This document shows, piece by piece, positions 15,515 to 24,864 of a stretch of DNA of 64,000 nt. The notes beneath the pieces are model-generated. The model had not been told where the DNA came from. It saw only the letters and a program-made list of their open reading frames with translations, and ran no database searches. Every line of letters starts with the position of its first letter. The stretch's first letter is position 1. This stretch comes from Isoptericola cucumis (GTDB lineage Bacteria; Actinomycetota; Actinomycetes; Actinomycetales; Cellulomonadaceae), in contig NZ_BMDG01000016.1 of NCBI RefSeq assembly GCF_014635665.1, positions 48,547 to 112,546 of the forward strand, given 5' to 3'. Both the position numbers and the translations under genes were made by a program.

Positions 15515-17074
15515 TCAGTCGAGGAAGATCCCGTTGCCCGGCCCCACCGGCAGGTCGAGGAAGAAGAACGCCGTCAGGATCGCCGCCCACACCACCCAGA
15601 AGCAGACGGTGAACGGCAGCAGCCGCGCCATGACGGTGCCGAGCCCGGCCTCGGGCTCCCAGCGCCGCAGGAACGTCAGCAGCACGATCATGTACGGGTT
15701 GAGCGGCGTGATGATCTGCGTGGCGGAGTCCCCGACGCGGAACGCGGCCTGCACGAAGCCCGGCTCGTAGCCGATGAGCGCGAACATGGGGACGAAGACG
15801 GCCGCCATCAGCGTCCACAGCGCCGAGCCGGAGATGATGAACAGGTTCAGCAGCGACGCGACGACGAGGAAGCCGAGGATCGCGCCGTAGCCGGTGAGCC
15901 CGACCGACTCCAGCGCCGACGCCCCCGACACCGCGATCCACTGCCCCACGCCGGACCAGTTGAACAGCGCGATGAACTGGCCGAGCACGAACGCCAGCAC
16001 GACGAACCCGATCATGTCGCGCAGCGCCTGGCCGAACATGATCGGCACGTCCTCGATCCGGCGCACGGTGCCCACGGCTCGGCCGAAGGCCACCGCCGGG
16101 ACCAGGAACATCGTGAAGACGATGAACACGATCGAGCTCAGCAGCGGCGACTCGGGCAGGAAGCCGCCGTCCTCGTTGCGCCAGGGCGAGCCGGGCACCA
16201 GCACGGCCGCGGCCATCACCACGGCGACGGCGAGCCCCGCGAGCAGCGCGTGGCGCAGCCCGCGTCGCTCGTCCGGCGTCGTCGCGGCGGACGTCGACGC
16301 GAGCGGGTCGTCGCCGTCGTCGGCGACCTGCTCCACGGGGACGCCCTGGCGCCGGATCCGCGGCTCGAGCACCTTGTCGATGAGGAAGCCGGCCAGCAGC
16401 GCCAGGACGACCGACGAGACGGCGTTGAAGAACCAGTTCGACAGCGGGTTCACGGGGTCGCCCGGGTTCGGCAGGATCTGCACGACCGAGCTCGTGATGC
16501 CCGCGAAGAGCGCGTCCAGGCTGGTGACCAGGATGTTCGTCGAGTACCCGGCGCCGGCGGCGGCGAAGCCGCCGAGCAGCCCCGCCACGGGGTGGCGCCC
16601 GGCGGCCCGGAACACCATCGCCGCCAGCGGCGGGATGATGATGAACGCCGTGTCGGCCATGACGCTGCCGAGCACGCCGACGAACCCGACCGCGTAGGCG
16701 AGCGCCCAGCGGGGCGCCGAACCGAAGACGACCCGCACGGCGGCGGGAAGCAGCCCCGACTTCTCGGCGACGCCCACGGCCATGAGGATGGGCAGCACGG
16801 TCACCAGCGGCGGGAAGCCGACGAAGTTGGCGCCGAGGTTCTCGGTCAGCCACGTCATCCCCTCGGCCGTGAACAGGCCCTTGACCTCGACGACCTCGTC
16901 GGTGCCCGGCATCTGCACCGTGACGCCCGCGAGCGCCATGCCCGTGGACGCCACCGCGATGACGGCGAAGAGGACGAGGAACAGGGTGAACGGCTCGGGC
17001 AGGCGGTTCCCGACCCGTTCCACGGCGGCGAGGAAGCGGTCGGTGCGGGATCGTGCGTCGACGGCGCTGGTCAC
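15515..17074 (-). CDS. AbgT-family transporter (p-aminobenzoyl-glutamate type)
   Basis: A 519-aa integral membrane protein with about a dozen hydrophobic segments. AbgT-like features are NRLPEPFTLFLVLFAVIAV near the N-terminus, the hairpin SVMADTAFIIIPPLAAMVFRAAGRHP, GAGYSTNILVTSLDALFAGIT and GDSATQIITPLNPYMIVLL. Family members import p-aminobenzoyl-glutamate, a folate breakdown product, or act as sulfonamide/antimetabolite exporters, driven by ion gradients. It is divergent, across about 70 bp, from an M20 amidohydrolase able to cleave such acyl-glutamates, which favours the import-and-salvage reading. Starts with GTG at 17074. Confidence 0.9.
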   Translation of the reverse strand: MTSAVDARSRTDRFLAAVERVGNRLPEPFTLFLVLFAVIAVASTGMALAGVTVQMPGTDEVVEVKGLFTAEGMTWLTENLGANFVGFPPLVTVLPILMAVGVAEKSGLLPAAVRVVFGSAPRWALAYAVGFVGVLGSVMADTAFIIIPPLAAMVFRAAGRHPVAGLLGGFAAAGAGYSTNILVTSLDALFAGITSSVVQILPNPGDPVNPLSNWFFNAVSSVVLALLAGFLIDKVLEPRIRRQGVPVEQVADDGDDPLASTSAATTPDERRGLRHALLAGLAVAVVMAAAVLVPGSPWRNEDGGFLPESPLLSSIVFIVFTMFLVPAVAFGRAVGTVRRIEDVPIMFGQALRDMIGFVVLAFVLGQFIALFNWSGVGQWIAVSGASALESVGLTGYGAILGFLVVASLLNLFIISGSALWTLMAAVFVPMFALIGYEPGFVQAAFRVGDSATQIITPLNPYMIVLLTFLRRWEPEAGLGTVMARLLPFTVCFWVVWAAILTAFFFLDLPVGPGNGIFLD

Positions 17075-17145
17075 GCGACCCGACGATAGTGGCCCCGGTC
17101 ACATTACTGACCCCTGGGCGCGCCGACATCCCTACGATGCCTGAC

Positions 17146-18483
17146 ATGACCGCGACCACACCCGGCGACCGGCCGAGCACCGCGTACCTCGACCACCTCG
17201 CGTCCGAGACCGAGGCCCGGCGGGGGGCCACCGTGGCGCCCGACGTCGCCCCGTCGTCGCTGCCGGAGGCGGTCGCGGCCGCCGTCGAGCGCGCGGCCGA
17301 GGCGCTGGAGCCCGAGCTGCGCGAGATCGTCGAGCGGCTGCACGCGGACCCGGAGCCCGCGTTCGAGGAGCACCGCAGCGCCGCCACGCTCGTCGAGGTC
17401 CTCGCCCGGCACGGGGTCACGGCCGAGCTCGGGGCCCACGGGGTCGAGACCGCGTTCCGCGCGGAGCTGGGCGACGGCGCCGGGCCCACCGTCGCGATCT
17501 GCGCCGAGTACGACGCGCTGCCCGGGATCGGGCACGCGTGCGGGCACAACGTCATCGCTGCCGCCGGGGTGGGGGCGTTCCTCGCGCTGCAGGGGGTCAT
17601 GACCGGCGACGGCGCGCCCGCCGGCCGCGTCGTCCTGCTGGGCACCCCGGCCGAGGAGGGGCACACCGGCAAGGAGGTGCTGGCCCGCGCCGGGGCGTTC
17701 GACGACGTGGACGCCGCGATCATGGTGCACCCGTACGGGCAGGACGTCGCCGACCAGGTGTGGCTGGGCCGCCGGCTGCTCACCTGGACCTTCACGGGCC
17801 GGCCCGCGCACGCGTCGGCGCAGCCGTTCATGGGCCGCAACGCGCTGGACGCGGCGAACCTCGCCTACCAGGCCATCGGCCTGCTGCGGCAGCAGATGCC
17901 GCCGGTGGACCGCGTGCACGCGACGATCGTCGAGGGCGGCACCCGGCCCAGCATCATCACCGAGCGTGCCGTGATGCGACTGTACGCCCGGTCGAAGTAC
18001 CCCGACACCCTGCGCGACCTGTCCGCCCGGCTGGACGACGTCGCCCGCGGCGCGGCGCTCATGACCGGCACCGAGGTGGAGATCGCGTGGGACGACGGCG
18101 CGCTGCCGAGCCTGCCGGTGCGCACCAACGCCGCGCTCACCGCACGCTGGGTGGCGGCGCAGCGGCGGCGCGGCCGGGACCCGCTGCCGGCGGGCGTGGT
18201 CTCCGAGACGCTCGCGGCGTCCACCGACTTCGGCAACGTGTCGTTCCGGGTGCCGGGGATGCACCCGCTGATCCAGGTCTCGGGCCCCGAGGTGGCCCTG
18301 CACAGCGCCGAGTTCGCCGATGCCGCGGCCGGTCCCGACGCCGTGCGGGCCGCCGTCGACGGCGCGTTCGGGCTCGCGACGACCGCCCTCGAGTACCTCG
18401 CCGACGACGCGCTGCGGACCGCCGTGCACGACGAGTTCGTCGCGCACGGCGGCCCGCTGGACGTGCCGCGCTACTTCGAGTGA
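17146..18483 (+). CDS. M20-family amidohydrolase (AbgA/AbgB-like)
   Basis: A 445-aa zinc peptidase/aminoacylase. The metal-binding segment CAEYDALPGIGHACGHN lies near residues 119-135, TPAEEG near 168 holds the general-base Glu-Glu, and PAHASAQP lies in the dimerisation domain. Its closest character is the M20D/AbgB-type amidohydrolases that release p-aminobenzoate and glutamate or other N-acyl amino acids. The divergent AbgT carrier next door supports that substrate class. ATG at 17146 is used; ATG at 17137 in the same frame is equally possible, and neither has a clear ribosome-binding site. Confidence 0.88.
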   Translation: MTATTPGDRPSTAYLDHLASETEARRGATVAPDVAPSSLPEAVAAAVERAAEALEPELREIVERLHADPEPAFEEHRSAATLVEVLARHGVTAELGAHGVETAFRAELGDGAGPTVAICAEYDALPGIGHACGHNVIAAAGVGAFLALQGVMTGDGAPAGRVVLLGTPAEEGHTGKEVLARAGAFDDVDAAIMVHPYGQDVADQVWLGRRLLTWTFTGRPAHASAQPFMGRNALDAANLAYQAIGLLRQQMPPVDRVHATIVEGGTRPSIITERAVMRLYARSKYPDTLRDLSARLDDVARGAALMTGTEVEIAWDDGALPSLPVRTNAALTARWVAAQRRRGRDPLPAGVVSETLAASTDFGNVSFRVPGMHPLIQVSGPEVALHSAEFADAAAGPDAVRAAVDGAFGLATTALEYLADDALRTAVHDEFVAHGGPLDVPRYFE

Positions 18484-18490
18484 GGCAGGG

Positions 18491-20371
18491 TCAGCTGCCG
18501 GACGTCACCCCGATGTTCGCGGGGACCTTGCCCGGCACGTCGCCGCGCAGCACGGTCGCCTTCGCGGCGGTCCGCTCGTCGGTCACCGTGAACCGCAGGG
18601 TCTCGGTGAACTCGCGGCCGCGGTTGTCGGTCGCGCTGACCTCGGCGGTGTGGGTGCCCTCGTCGAGGTCCGCCGGGAGCGGCAGCCGCCACAGGTGCGC
18701 GTTCGACTGCGTGACCCCGCCGCTGGTGAGCAGGTTGCGCGTGGCCGCGAACGTGTCGGAGTACTCCCACCCCGTCGCCAGCGCCTCGCCCTGCATGGGC
18801 TGCGAGTGCTCGGCCTCGACCTCGGCGCCGCCGTCGATCGACACCTCGACGCGGGCGTCCGTGGAGCCGGCGTAGAAGTTGGCGGTCAGCCAGCTCTCGC
18901 CGGCCAGGTCCTCGGCGGAGACGACGCCCTCGTCACCGAGCGCGGGCGCGTCGCCCTCCTTGCCGCCGTCGCGCCACTCGAGCTGCTTGGCGGCCCACTC
19001 GCGCCAGTGCGGCGTGTTCACGCCGAGCGCGAGCTGCAGGTCGTCGGACTCCCCGCGGATCGTGTACCGCTCGGAGAACTCGTTGCCGTCCAGCTCGAGC
19101 GTGAGCACGCCGGGGCGCGCACCGTCCGTCATGAACGCGTACGGCAGGCCCTGCTCGTCGAGGCCGCCGGAGTACCAGTTGCCCGACACGGCGCCGGCCA
19201 CGAGCTGGGTGTGCTCGAGCTCCTCGACGCCGCCGGCCGCCCACTCCTCGCGGGTGTCGCCCGGGAGCAGGTTCTCCAGCATGTGCGTGTGGCCGCCGAT
19301 CGTGACGGCGTTGCGCCCCTCCAGCACGTCGTACAGCTCCGCGGCGTTGTCGGTGACGACCATGCGGTGGTCGACGATCGGCGCGTGCGCGGCGACGACG
19401 ACGAGCTTGTTCGCCGGCACCTCGGCGAGGTCGTTCTCCAGCCACTCGAGCTGCTGGTCGTCGATCGCCTCCTTGTAGCCGCCGTTCTTGCCGCCCTCCT
19501 TGGCGCCGTTGTAGATGACGTTGTCCAGCACGACGACGTGCGCCTGCCCGACGTCGTAGGAGAAGTAGCCGGGCCCGAACTGGTGGCGGAACGTGTCGAG
19601 GGCGTGCGTGTCGTCCGCCGCGTCGTAGTCCATGTCGTGGTTGCCGGGCGTCGCGCGGACGGGCCCGTTGGCGTCGGCGTAGATGTCCTTGAGCGCCGGG
19701 TTGAGGCTCAGGTCGTCGCCCACGTTGTCGCCGAGCATGAGGATGCCGCAGCTGGCGTAGTCGTCGCGGGCCATGAGGTCCGCCACGGCGCCGTCGCGGG
19801 CGTAGCCCATCTCGGTCATGTTGTACGCCTGCGTGTCGGAGGCGATCGGGCAGCTCTGCTGCGCCTTGCCGGTCGCCTTGGACTTCGCCAGCGGGAAGTT
19901 CACCGCCTCCGGCAGCTCGCCGGTGGCGGGGATGCCGCCGTACTTCAGCTCCGGCGACCCCTCGGGCAGGTGGTTGTAGCTGAACTGGGCGATCTGGTGC
20001 TCGTCCACCGGCACCTGGTAGCCCGCGGGCTGGGTGACGAAGACGGTCATGTTGTCGAAGGCAGGGATGCTGTAGCGGCCCTGGCCGTCGGTGGTGGCGA
20101 CGTCGCGGCCGTTGGAGACCGTCACGCCGGCGATGCCCTTCTCCCGGCGGTCCTGCGTGGAGTCCTCGTCCCGGTCGTGGAACACGGTGCCGGTGAGCAC
20201 CTCGGGGTCGGCGGCCTCGCCGCGGACCACCTCCACGTGGCCGGTGTAGGGGTCGTAGGACGCGCCGTCGCCGGATGGTGCGGCGCTCGCGCCCGGCGCG
20301 ACGAGGAACAGCCCGACGATGGGGGCGATCCCTGCGACTGCGCAGGTCAGACGTGTGCTGCGGGGGCTCAT
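18491..20371 (-). CDS. Secreted calcineurin-like metallophosphoesterase
   Basis: A 626-aa exported protein. A signal peptide ends near AAPSGD (~residue 30). An N-terminal Ig-like module follows (GTVFHDRDEDSTQDRREKGIAGVTVSNG, with a SdrD/collagen-binding-like fold). The phosphoesterase domain carries GDN near 219, GNHD near 244, AHAP and GGHTHM near 364. A C-terminal beta-rich module completes the MetallophosN-phosphoesterase-MetallophosC arrangement. It probably hydrolyses phosphomono- or diesters outside the cell. ATG at 20371 has a good AGGAAG ribosome-binding site; the frame is open 16 codons further but without one. Ends 7 bp from the convergent M20 gene. Confidence 0.9.
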   Translation of the reverse strand: MSPRSTRLTCAVAGIAPIVGLFLVAPGASAAPSGDGASYDPYTGHVEVVRGEAADPEVLTGTVFHDRDEDSTQDRREKGIAGVTVSNGRDVATTDGQGRYSIPAFDNMTVFVTQPAGYQVPVDEHQIAQFSYNHLPEGSPELKYGGIPATGELPEAVNFPLAKSKATGKAQQSCPIASDTQAYNMTEMGYARDGAVADLMARDDYASCGILMLGDNVGDDLSLNPALKDIYADANGPVRATPGNHDMDYDAADDTHALDTFRHQFGPGYFSYDVGQAHVVVLDNVIYNGAKEGGKNGGYKEAIDDQQLEWLENDLAEVPANKLVVVAAHAPIVDHRMVVTDNAAELYDVLEGRNAVTIGGHTHMLENLLPGDTREEWAAGGVEELEHTQLVAGAVSGNWYSGGLDEQGLPYAFMTDGARPGVLTLELDGNEFSERYTIRGESDDLQLALGVNTPHWREWAAKQLEWRDGGKEGDAPALGDEGVVSAEDLAGESWLTANFYAGSTDARVEVSIDGGAEVEAEHSQPMQGEALATGWEYSDTFAATRNLLTSGGVTQSNAHLWRLPLPADLDEGTHTAEVSATDNRGREFTETLRFTVTDERTAAKATVLRGDVPGKVPANIGVTSGS

Positions 20372-20641
20372 GTACTTCCTCCGAGATCGATGTGATCGGT
20401 GAGAGCGGATCGAGTACACGCCCTGGCCAAGGGCGCTCCGGCATGCCGACGACGACGTTATGCAGCCCGGGCAACCGTCTGGTGACGGCCGGTGGCCGGT
20501 CAGCCGAACGTCAGGAGCTCCTCCGCGAACTCTCGGCGAACTCTGCCGAGGGCGGGCCGCACCGGTTGCGGTCCCGCGGGTGCGCGGCTACCCGCATGGC
20601 TGCGCGCGGCCTGTCCGGCCCTGGGCGCGGCCCCACGTAGC

Positions 20642-22225
20642 ATGCTGCGAATGATCGAGACGTACCCCGCACTCACGCTGCTGCCGCCGCTGGTGGCGAT
20701 CGTGCTCGTGGTGATCACCAAGAAGGTGCTCGTCAGCCTCGGCGTCGGTGCCCTGACGGCGGCGCTGCTGGTGGCGGACTTCGCTCCCCTCGAGACCCTG
20801 CGGCTGGTCTGGGGCGCGTTCGCGGGCATCTTCTGGGCGGACGGGGCGCTCAACGCGTCGAACGTCTACATCCTGGCGTTCCTGCTGATGCTGGGCGTGA
20901 CGACGGCGTTCGTCATGATGTCGGGCGGCACGCGGGCGTTCGCGGACTGGGCGATGACGCGCATCCGCACGCGCCGCGGGGCGCAGGTGCTGCCGGCCGT
21001 GCTCGGCATCATCATCTTCATCGACGACTACTTCAACGCCCTCGCCGTGGGCCAGGTGAGCCGCCCGGTGACCGACCGGCATCGGGTGTCCCGCGCCAAG
21101 CTCGCGTACATCATCGACTCGACGTCGGCGCCCGTGTCGGTGCTCGCGCCGATCTCCAGCTGGGGCGCGTACATCATGGGGCTGCTCGTGCCGATCGTGG
21201 CGGCGACGACGCTCGACCTCGGCAGCGTGGAGGCGTTCCTCGGCGCCGCCGCCGCCAACTACTACGCGATCGCCGCGCTGGTGCTGGTGTGGCTGGTGGC
21301 GCTGCTCGGGATCGACCTGAAGCCGATGCGGGCGGAGGAGGAGCGCGCCGTCACCGAGGGCCGCCCGTTCGCCGACGCCGCCGACCTGCCGGGGCGCCTG
21401 TCCGAGGACCTGCCCGTCCACCACCCCGGCGCCAAGCGGGCGCTCGTCGTGCCGTTCGTGCTGCTGGTCGTCGGCGTGCTCGCGGGGATCGTGTGGACCG
21501 GTCACGTCGCGTCGGGCAGCTGGAACCCCGTCGACGTCCTGGCCGCGACCGACTCCTCCCAGGCCCTGATGTGGGGCGGCATCGCGGGCCTCGTCTCGGC
21601 CGTCGCCCTGTACCTGCGCTACACGGCGCCCAACCCGCGGTTCGCGGCGGGGACGTTCGGCCGGGGCTGGTCGGAGGGCGTGCGCTCGATGCTGCCCGCC
21701 GTGCAGATCCTCGTGCTGGCCTGGATGCTCGCGGCGCTGATCGACGAGCTCGGCACCGGCGCCTACCTGGGCGGGCTCGTGGAGGGCGCCAGCATCCCGA
21801 CGGCGTGGCTGGTGCCGCTCGTGTTCCTCGTCGCGCTCGGGATGGCGTTCGCGACCGGGACGTCGTGGGGGTCGTTCGGGCTCCTGCTGCCCCTGGTGGG
21901 CGGCATCATCGCCTCGACGGACTCGCCCGAGCTGCTGCTGCCCGCGATGGGTGCCGTGCTGGCCGGCGCCGTCGGCGGGGACCACGCGTCACCCATCTCG
22001 GACACGACGATCCTGTCCGCCACCGGGGCGAGCTGCAACGTCATCACGCATGTGCTGACGCAGCTGCCGTACTTCGCGGTCGCGGCCGGGTGCGCGCTGC
22101 TCGGCTACGTCGCCGTCGCGCTGGGCGCCGGCACGCTCGTCGGCCTGCTGGTGACACTGGCCGGGCTCGCGGTCTTCACCGTCGTCGCGCGCCTCGCGAC
22201 GCGTCCGGTCGCCGTCCCCGCCTGA
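20642..22225 (+). CDS. NhaC-type Na+/H+ antiporter family protein
   Basis: A 527-aa polytopic membrane protein with 11-12 hydrophobic segments. Hallmarks of the NhaC group are IIIFIDDYFNALAVGQVSRPVTD, AYIIDSTSAPVSVLAPISSWG, ATGTSWGSFGLLLPLVGGI and the GGDHASPISDTTILSATGASCN motif. Members exchange Na+ for H+ or carry malate/amino acids, so the ion or solute is uncertain. Two ATG codons (20642 and 20651) are possible and no strong ribosome-binding site precedes either. It is divergent from the metallophosphoesterase across 270 bp that hold no other recognisable feature, and converges on the rhodanese gene. Confidence 0.88.
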   Translation: MLRMIETYPALTLLPPLVAIVLVVITKKVLVSLGVGALTAALLVADFAPLETLRLVWGAFAGIFWADGALNASNVYILAFLLMLGVTTAFVMMSGGTRAFADWAMTRIRTRRGAQVLPAVLGIIIFIDDYFNALAVGQVSRPVTDRHRVSRAKLAYIIDSTSAPVSVLAPISSWGAYIMGLLVPIVAATTLDLGSVEAFLGAAAANYYAIAALVLVWLVALLGIDLKPMRAEEERAVTEGRPFADAADLPGRLSEDLPVHHPGAKRALVVPFVLLVVGVLAGIVWTGHVASGSWNPVDVLAATDSSQALMWGGIAGLVSAVALYLRYTAPNPRFAAGTFGRGWSEGVRSMLPAVQILVLAWMLAALIDELGTGAYLGGLVEGASIPTAWLVPLVFLVALGMAFATGTSWGSFGLLLPLVGGIIASTDSPELLLPAMGAVLAGAVGGDHASPISDTTILSATGASCNVITHVLTQLPYFAVAAGCALLGYVAVALGAGTLVGLLVTLAGLAVFTVVARLATRPVAVPA

Positions 22226-22243
22226 GCGTCCGCTCCCGAGCCC

Positions 22244-22579
22244 TCAGCTCTCGACGGGCAGCCCGCGGGACGACCAGCTCACCATGCCGCCGTCGAGGTT
22301 GACCGCGTCGTAACCGACGGCCTCGACGAGGAAGCGGGTGGCCTGCGCCGACCGGCCGCCCGTGCGGCAGACGACGAAGACCGGCGCGTCCGCGTCGAGC
22401 TCGGCGTGGCGGGCGGGCAGCTCGGCCAGCGGGATGTGCACCGCGCCGGGGGCGTGCCCGGCGTCCCACTCGTCCTGCTCGCGCACGTCCAGCAGGGTCG
22501 CGCCCTCGGGCAGCGGCGCGGCGGGGTCCAGGTCGCGCACGTCGAGGGTCGGCACGTCGGGCTGCATCGGCGGGAACAT
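22244..22579 (-). CDS. Single-domain rhodanese-like protein
   Basis: A 111-aa rhodanese fold. The active-site loop CRTGGRS near residue 70 carries the catalytic Cys that accepts sulfane sulfur, preceded by LLDVREQDEWDAGHAPGAVHIPLAEL and followed by LDGGMVSW. It resembles GlpE/PspE-type single-domain sulfurtransferases; the physiological acceptor is unknown. ATG at 22579 is taken; a second ATG four codons later is possible. It lies 52 bp downstream of the DUF4336 gene in the same direction and may share its transcript. Confidence 0.88.
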   Translation of the reverse strand: MFPPMQPDVPTLDVRDLDPAAPLPEGATLLDVREQDEWDAGHAPGAVHIPLAELPARHAELDADAPVFVVCRTGGRSAQATRFLVEAVGYDAVNLDGGMVSWSSRGLPVES

Positions 22580-22631
22580 GCCACCAGGGTAGGCGCCGCG
22601 CCCGGCGGGCGAGGGCCCGTTCGAGGTCCGG

Positions 22632-23333
22632 TCAGTCGAGGGCCCAGGCGAAGGCCCGCTCCACGAACGCCCGTGCGTCGTGCGTCACGACCGGCCCGTG
22701 GGCGAGCACGACCTGCGAGAAGTCCCAGTCGAGCACCCGGCGCACGCTGGCGCGCAGCGCGCCGCGGTCCCGGAAGGACAGCCTGATGTCGACCGACGTC
22801 CCGCCGTCGGGTGCCGCCACGCCGCCCCACCGCTTGACCGCGTTGGAGAACGCGCGGCCGGGCAGCTGCTGGTGCACCTGGACGACGTCGCCGAGGACCA
22901 GGGTGCGCGACCGGCGGTGGAAGAAGCAGACCTCCTCGAGGAGCCTGCTGCCCAGGAGCGGAGCCTGGTCGAGGTCCGCGGCCCACGCCGCGGGCGGATC
23001 GGCACCGAGCACCCCCGACAGCGGCAGGGTCGTCCGCCGCAGCGTGACCGGGGTGTGGCGCACCGACCACAGCTCGGCGTCGGGGAACAGCTCGTGCCAG
23101 GCGTCGAGCCGCCACACGTGGCGGGGCGTGTTCGACACCAGGTGGCGCACCGGCCCGATCCCCGTCAGCCGCGTCAGGGTCTCGTAGCTCGCCGGGACCG
23201 GCGACTCGACCCACAACGACCCGTCGGACAGCGTGACGACCGTCATCCGCGTGGTGAACGGCATCCCCGTGTCACGGACCACGGGGCCGTCGACCACGAC
23301 CAGACCGTCACCGAGCTCCGACCATCCGCTCAT
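22632..23333 (-). CDS. DUF4336 family protein
   Basis: A 233-aa protein matching the DUF4336 pattern: an N-terminal beta region (MTVVTLSDGSLWVESPVP), RHLVSNTPRHVWRLDAWHELFPDAELW, and LVLGDVVQVHQQLPG. The order suggests a degenerate metallo-beta-lactamase-like fold, but the HxHxDH zinc motif is not evident. Function unknown. It is divergent from the phosphonate operon, and the putative LysR operator lies 33-47 bp upstream of its start, so the two transcripts may share control. Confidence 0.75.
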   Translation of the reverse strand: MSGWSELGDGLVVVDGPVVRDTGMPFTTRMTVVTLSDGSLWVESPVPASYETLTRLTGIGPVRHLVSNTPRHVWRLDAWHELFPDAELWSVRHTPVTLRRTTLPLSGVLGADPPAAWAADLDQAPLLGSRLLEEVCFFHRRSRTLVLGDVVQVHQQLPGRAFSNAVKRWGGVAAPDGGTSVDIRLSFRDRGALRASVRRVLDWDFSQVVLAHGPVVTHDARAFVERAFAWALD

Positions 23334-23365
23334 CCGTCCACGCTATCCGCGCCGTCCCGTCGAGG

Positions 23366-23380
23366 CTATGGCGGGCATAG
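23366..23380. promoter_or_regulatory. Candidate LysR-type operator upstream of the phosphonate operon
   Basis: CTATG-GCGGG-CATAG is a perfect 5-5-5 inverted repeat containing the T-N11-A pattern typical of LysR-type regulators. It lies about 92 bp upstream of phnA, in the 138-bp spacer between phnA and the divergent DUF4336 gene. The regulator encoded after the operon at 28976-29866 is the obvious candidate binder. Confidence 0.55.
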
Positions 23381-23471
23381 GACGATCGGTGGTTCCCCGG
23401 GCGGCGCACGGCCGGGAGGGTGTGAGCATCGCCGACCCGACGACCCGCCCGGCCGACCCCAGGGAGCCCAC

Positions 23472-24839
23472 GTGACCGCCACCTCCTTCACCGTCAACGA
23501 CCGCTCGTACACGATGCCGGACGCTCCCGTCGTCGTGATCTGCATCGACGGCTCCGAGCCCGACTACCACCGCGAGGCGGTCGCAGCGGGCCGGATGCCC
23601 TGGCTCGCGCGGACGCTCGGGTCGACCGGTTCGTCGTGGGAGGCGCACTGCGCCATGCCGGCCCTCACGAACCCGAACAACGTCTCGATCGCGACCGGCC
23701 GGCCCCCGGCCGTGCACGGCATCAGCGGCAACTACATCTTCGACACCACGACCGGCGAGGAGGTGCTGATGAACGACTCGCGCTTCCTGCGGGTGCCGAC
23801 GGTCTTCGGCGCCGCGAACGACGCCGGACTCGACGTCGTCGTCGTCACCGCGAAGGACAAGCTGCGCCGCCTCCTCGGCGCGGGCCTCGTCGAGGCCGGA
23901 CCGGACCTCGGCGGCAGCGGCGAGTTCGTGGAGCCGCGCCGCCGAGGCATCTGCTTCTCCGCCGAGAAGGCCGACCAGGCCACCGTCGAGGCCAACGGCA
24001 TCGACGGCGTGCTCGACCTGGTGGGGCGGCCGCTGCCGAGCGTGTACTCGGCCGACCTCAGCGAGTTCGCGCTCGCCGCCGGCGTCGAGATCCTCCGCAC
24101 CCGCGGCGCCGACCTCATGTACCTGTCTCTGACCGACTACATCCAGCACAAGAACGCGCCCGGCACGCCCGTCGCGAACGACTTCTACGCGATGATCGAC
24201 CACTACGCGGCCGAGCTGGACGCGCTCGGCGCGATCGTCGTGCTCACCGCCGACCACGGGATGAGCGCCAAGACGGACGACGCCGGCGTCGCGCAGGTGG
24301 TCTACGTCGAGGACGAGGTCCGGCGCATCCTCGGCACGGCCGGCGCCGAGCCGGGCAGCGACGGGCTGCGCGTCATCCTCCCGATCACCGACCCGTACAC
24401 CGTCCACCACGGCGCGCTCGGCTCGTTCGCGAGCGTGCACCTGCCCGACGGCGCGGACGCCGCCGCGACCGCCCGCGGGCTGCGCGACGTGCCCGGCGTC
24501 CAGGCCGTGCACCTGCGCGACGACGCCGCGGCCACGTTCTCGCTGCCCCCGGACCGGATCGGGGACGTCGTGGTCCTCGCCGAGAAGGGGACGGCCCTCG
24601 GCCGGTACGCCGCGTGGCACGACCTCAGCGGCCTCGACGCCCCCCTGCGCTCGCACGGAGCCCTCGGGGAGCTGCAGATCCCGTTCGTGGTCAACCGCCC
24701 CCTGCCCCGGCCCGAGCCCCTCGACGAGCCGTACGGCCGCGAGGCGTACCTCCACAACTACGACGCGTTCTGGGTCGGCACGACCCTCGTCAGCGGCGCC
24801 TCCGACGTCGACCGCCCCCTGGCGAGCGCCAGGGTCTGA
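23472..24839 (+). CDS. phnA: Phosphonoacetate hydrolase
   Basis: A 455-aa alkaline-phosphatase-superfamily enzyme that splits phosphonoacetate into acetate and phosphate. Expected metal and nucleophile residues are visible: CIDGSEPDYH near 21, ALTNPNNVSIATG with the nucleophilic Thr near 65, DYIQHKN, and TADHGM near 259, with VHHGALGSF further on. Family length is about 410-450. The GTG start at 23472 is preceded by AGGGAG at a good distance; upstream frame is rejected. It is the first gene of a four-gene operon with a carrier, a flavoprotein and an aldehyde dehydrogenase that together would feed it substrate. Confidence 0.92.
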   Translation: MTATSFTVNDRSYTMPDAPVVVICIDGSEPDYHREAVAAGRMPWLARTLGSTGSSWEAHCAMPALTNPNNVSIATGRPPAVHGISGNYIFDTTTGEEVLMNDSRFLRVPTVFGAANDAGLDVVVVTAKDKLRRLLGAGLVEAGPDLGGSGEFVEPRRRGICFSAEKADQATVEANGIDGVLDLVGRPLPSVYSADLSEFALAAGVEILRTRGADLMYLSLTDYIQHKNAPGTPVANDFYAMIDHYAAELDALGAIVVLTADHGMSAKTDDAGVAQVVYVEDEVRRILGTAGAEPGSDGLRVILPITDPYTVHHGALGSFASVHLPDGADAAATARGLRDVPGVQAVHLRDDAAATFSLPPDRIGDVVVLAEKGTALGRYAAWHDLSGLDAPLRSHGALGELQIPFVVNRPLPRPEPLDEPYGREAYLHNYDAFWVGTTLVSGASDVDRPLASARV

Positions 24840-24864
24840 GAACCGCACGGAAAGGGAGCCGACG

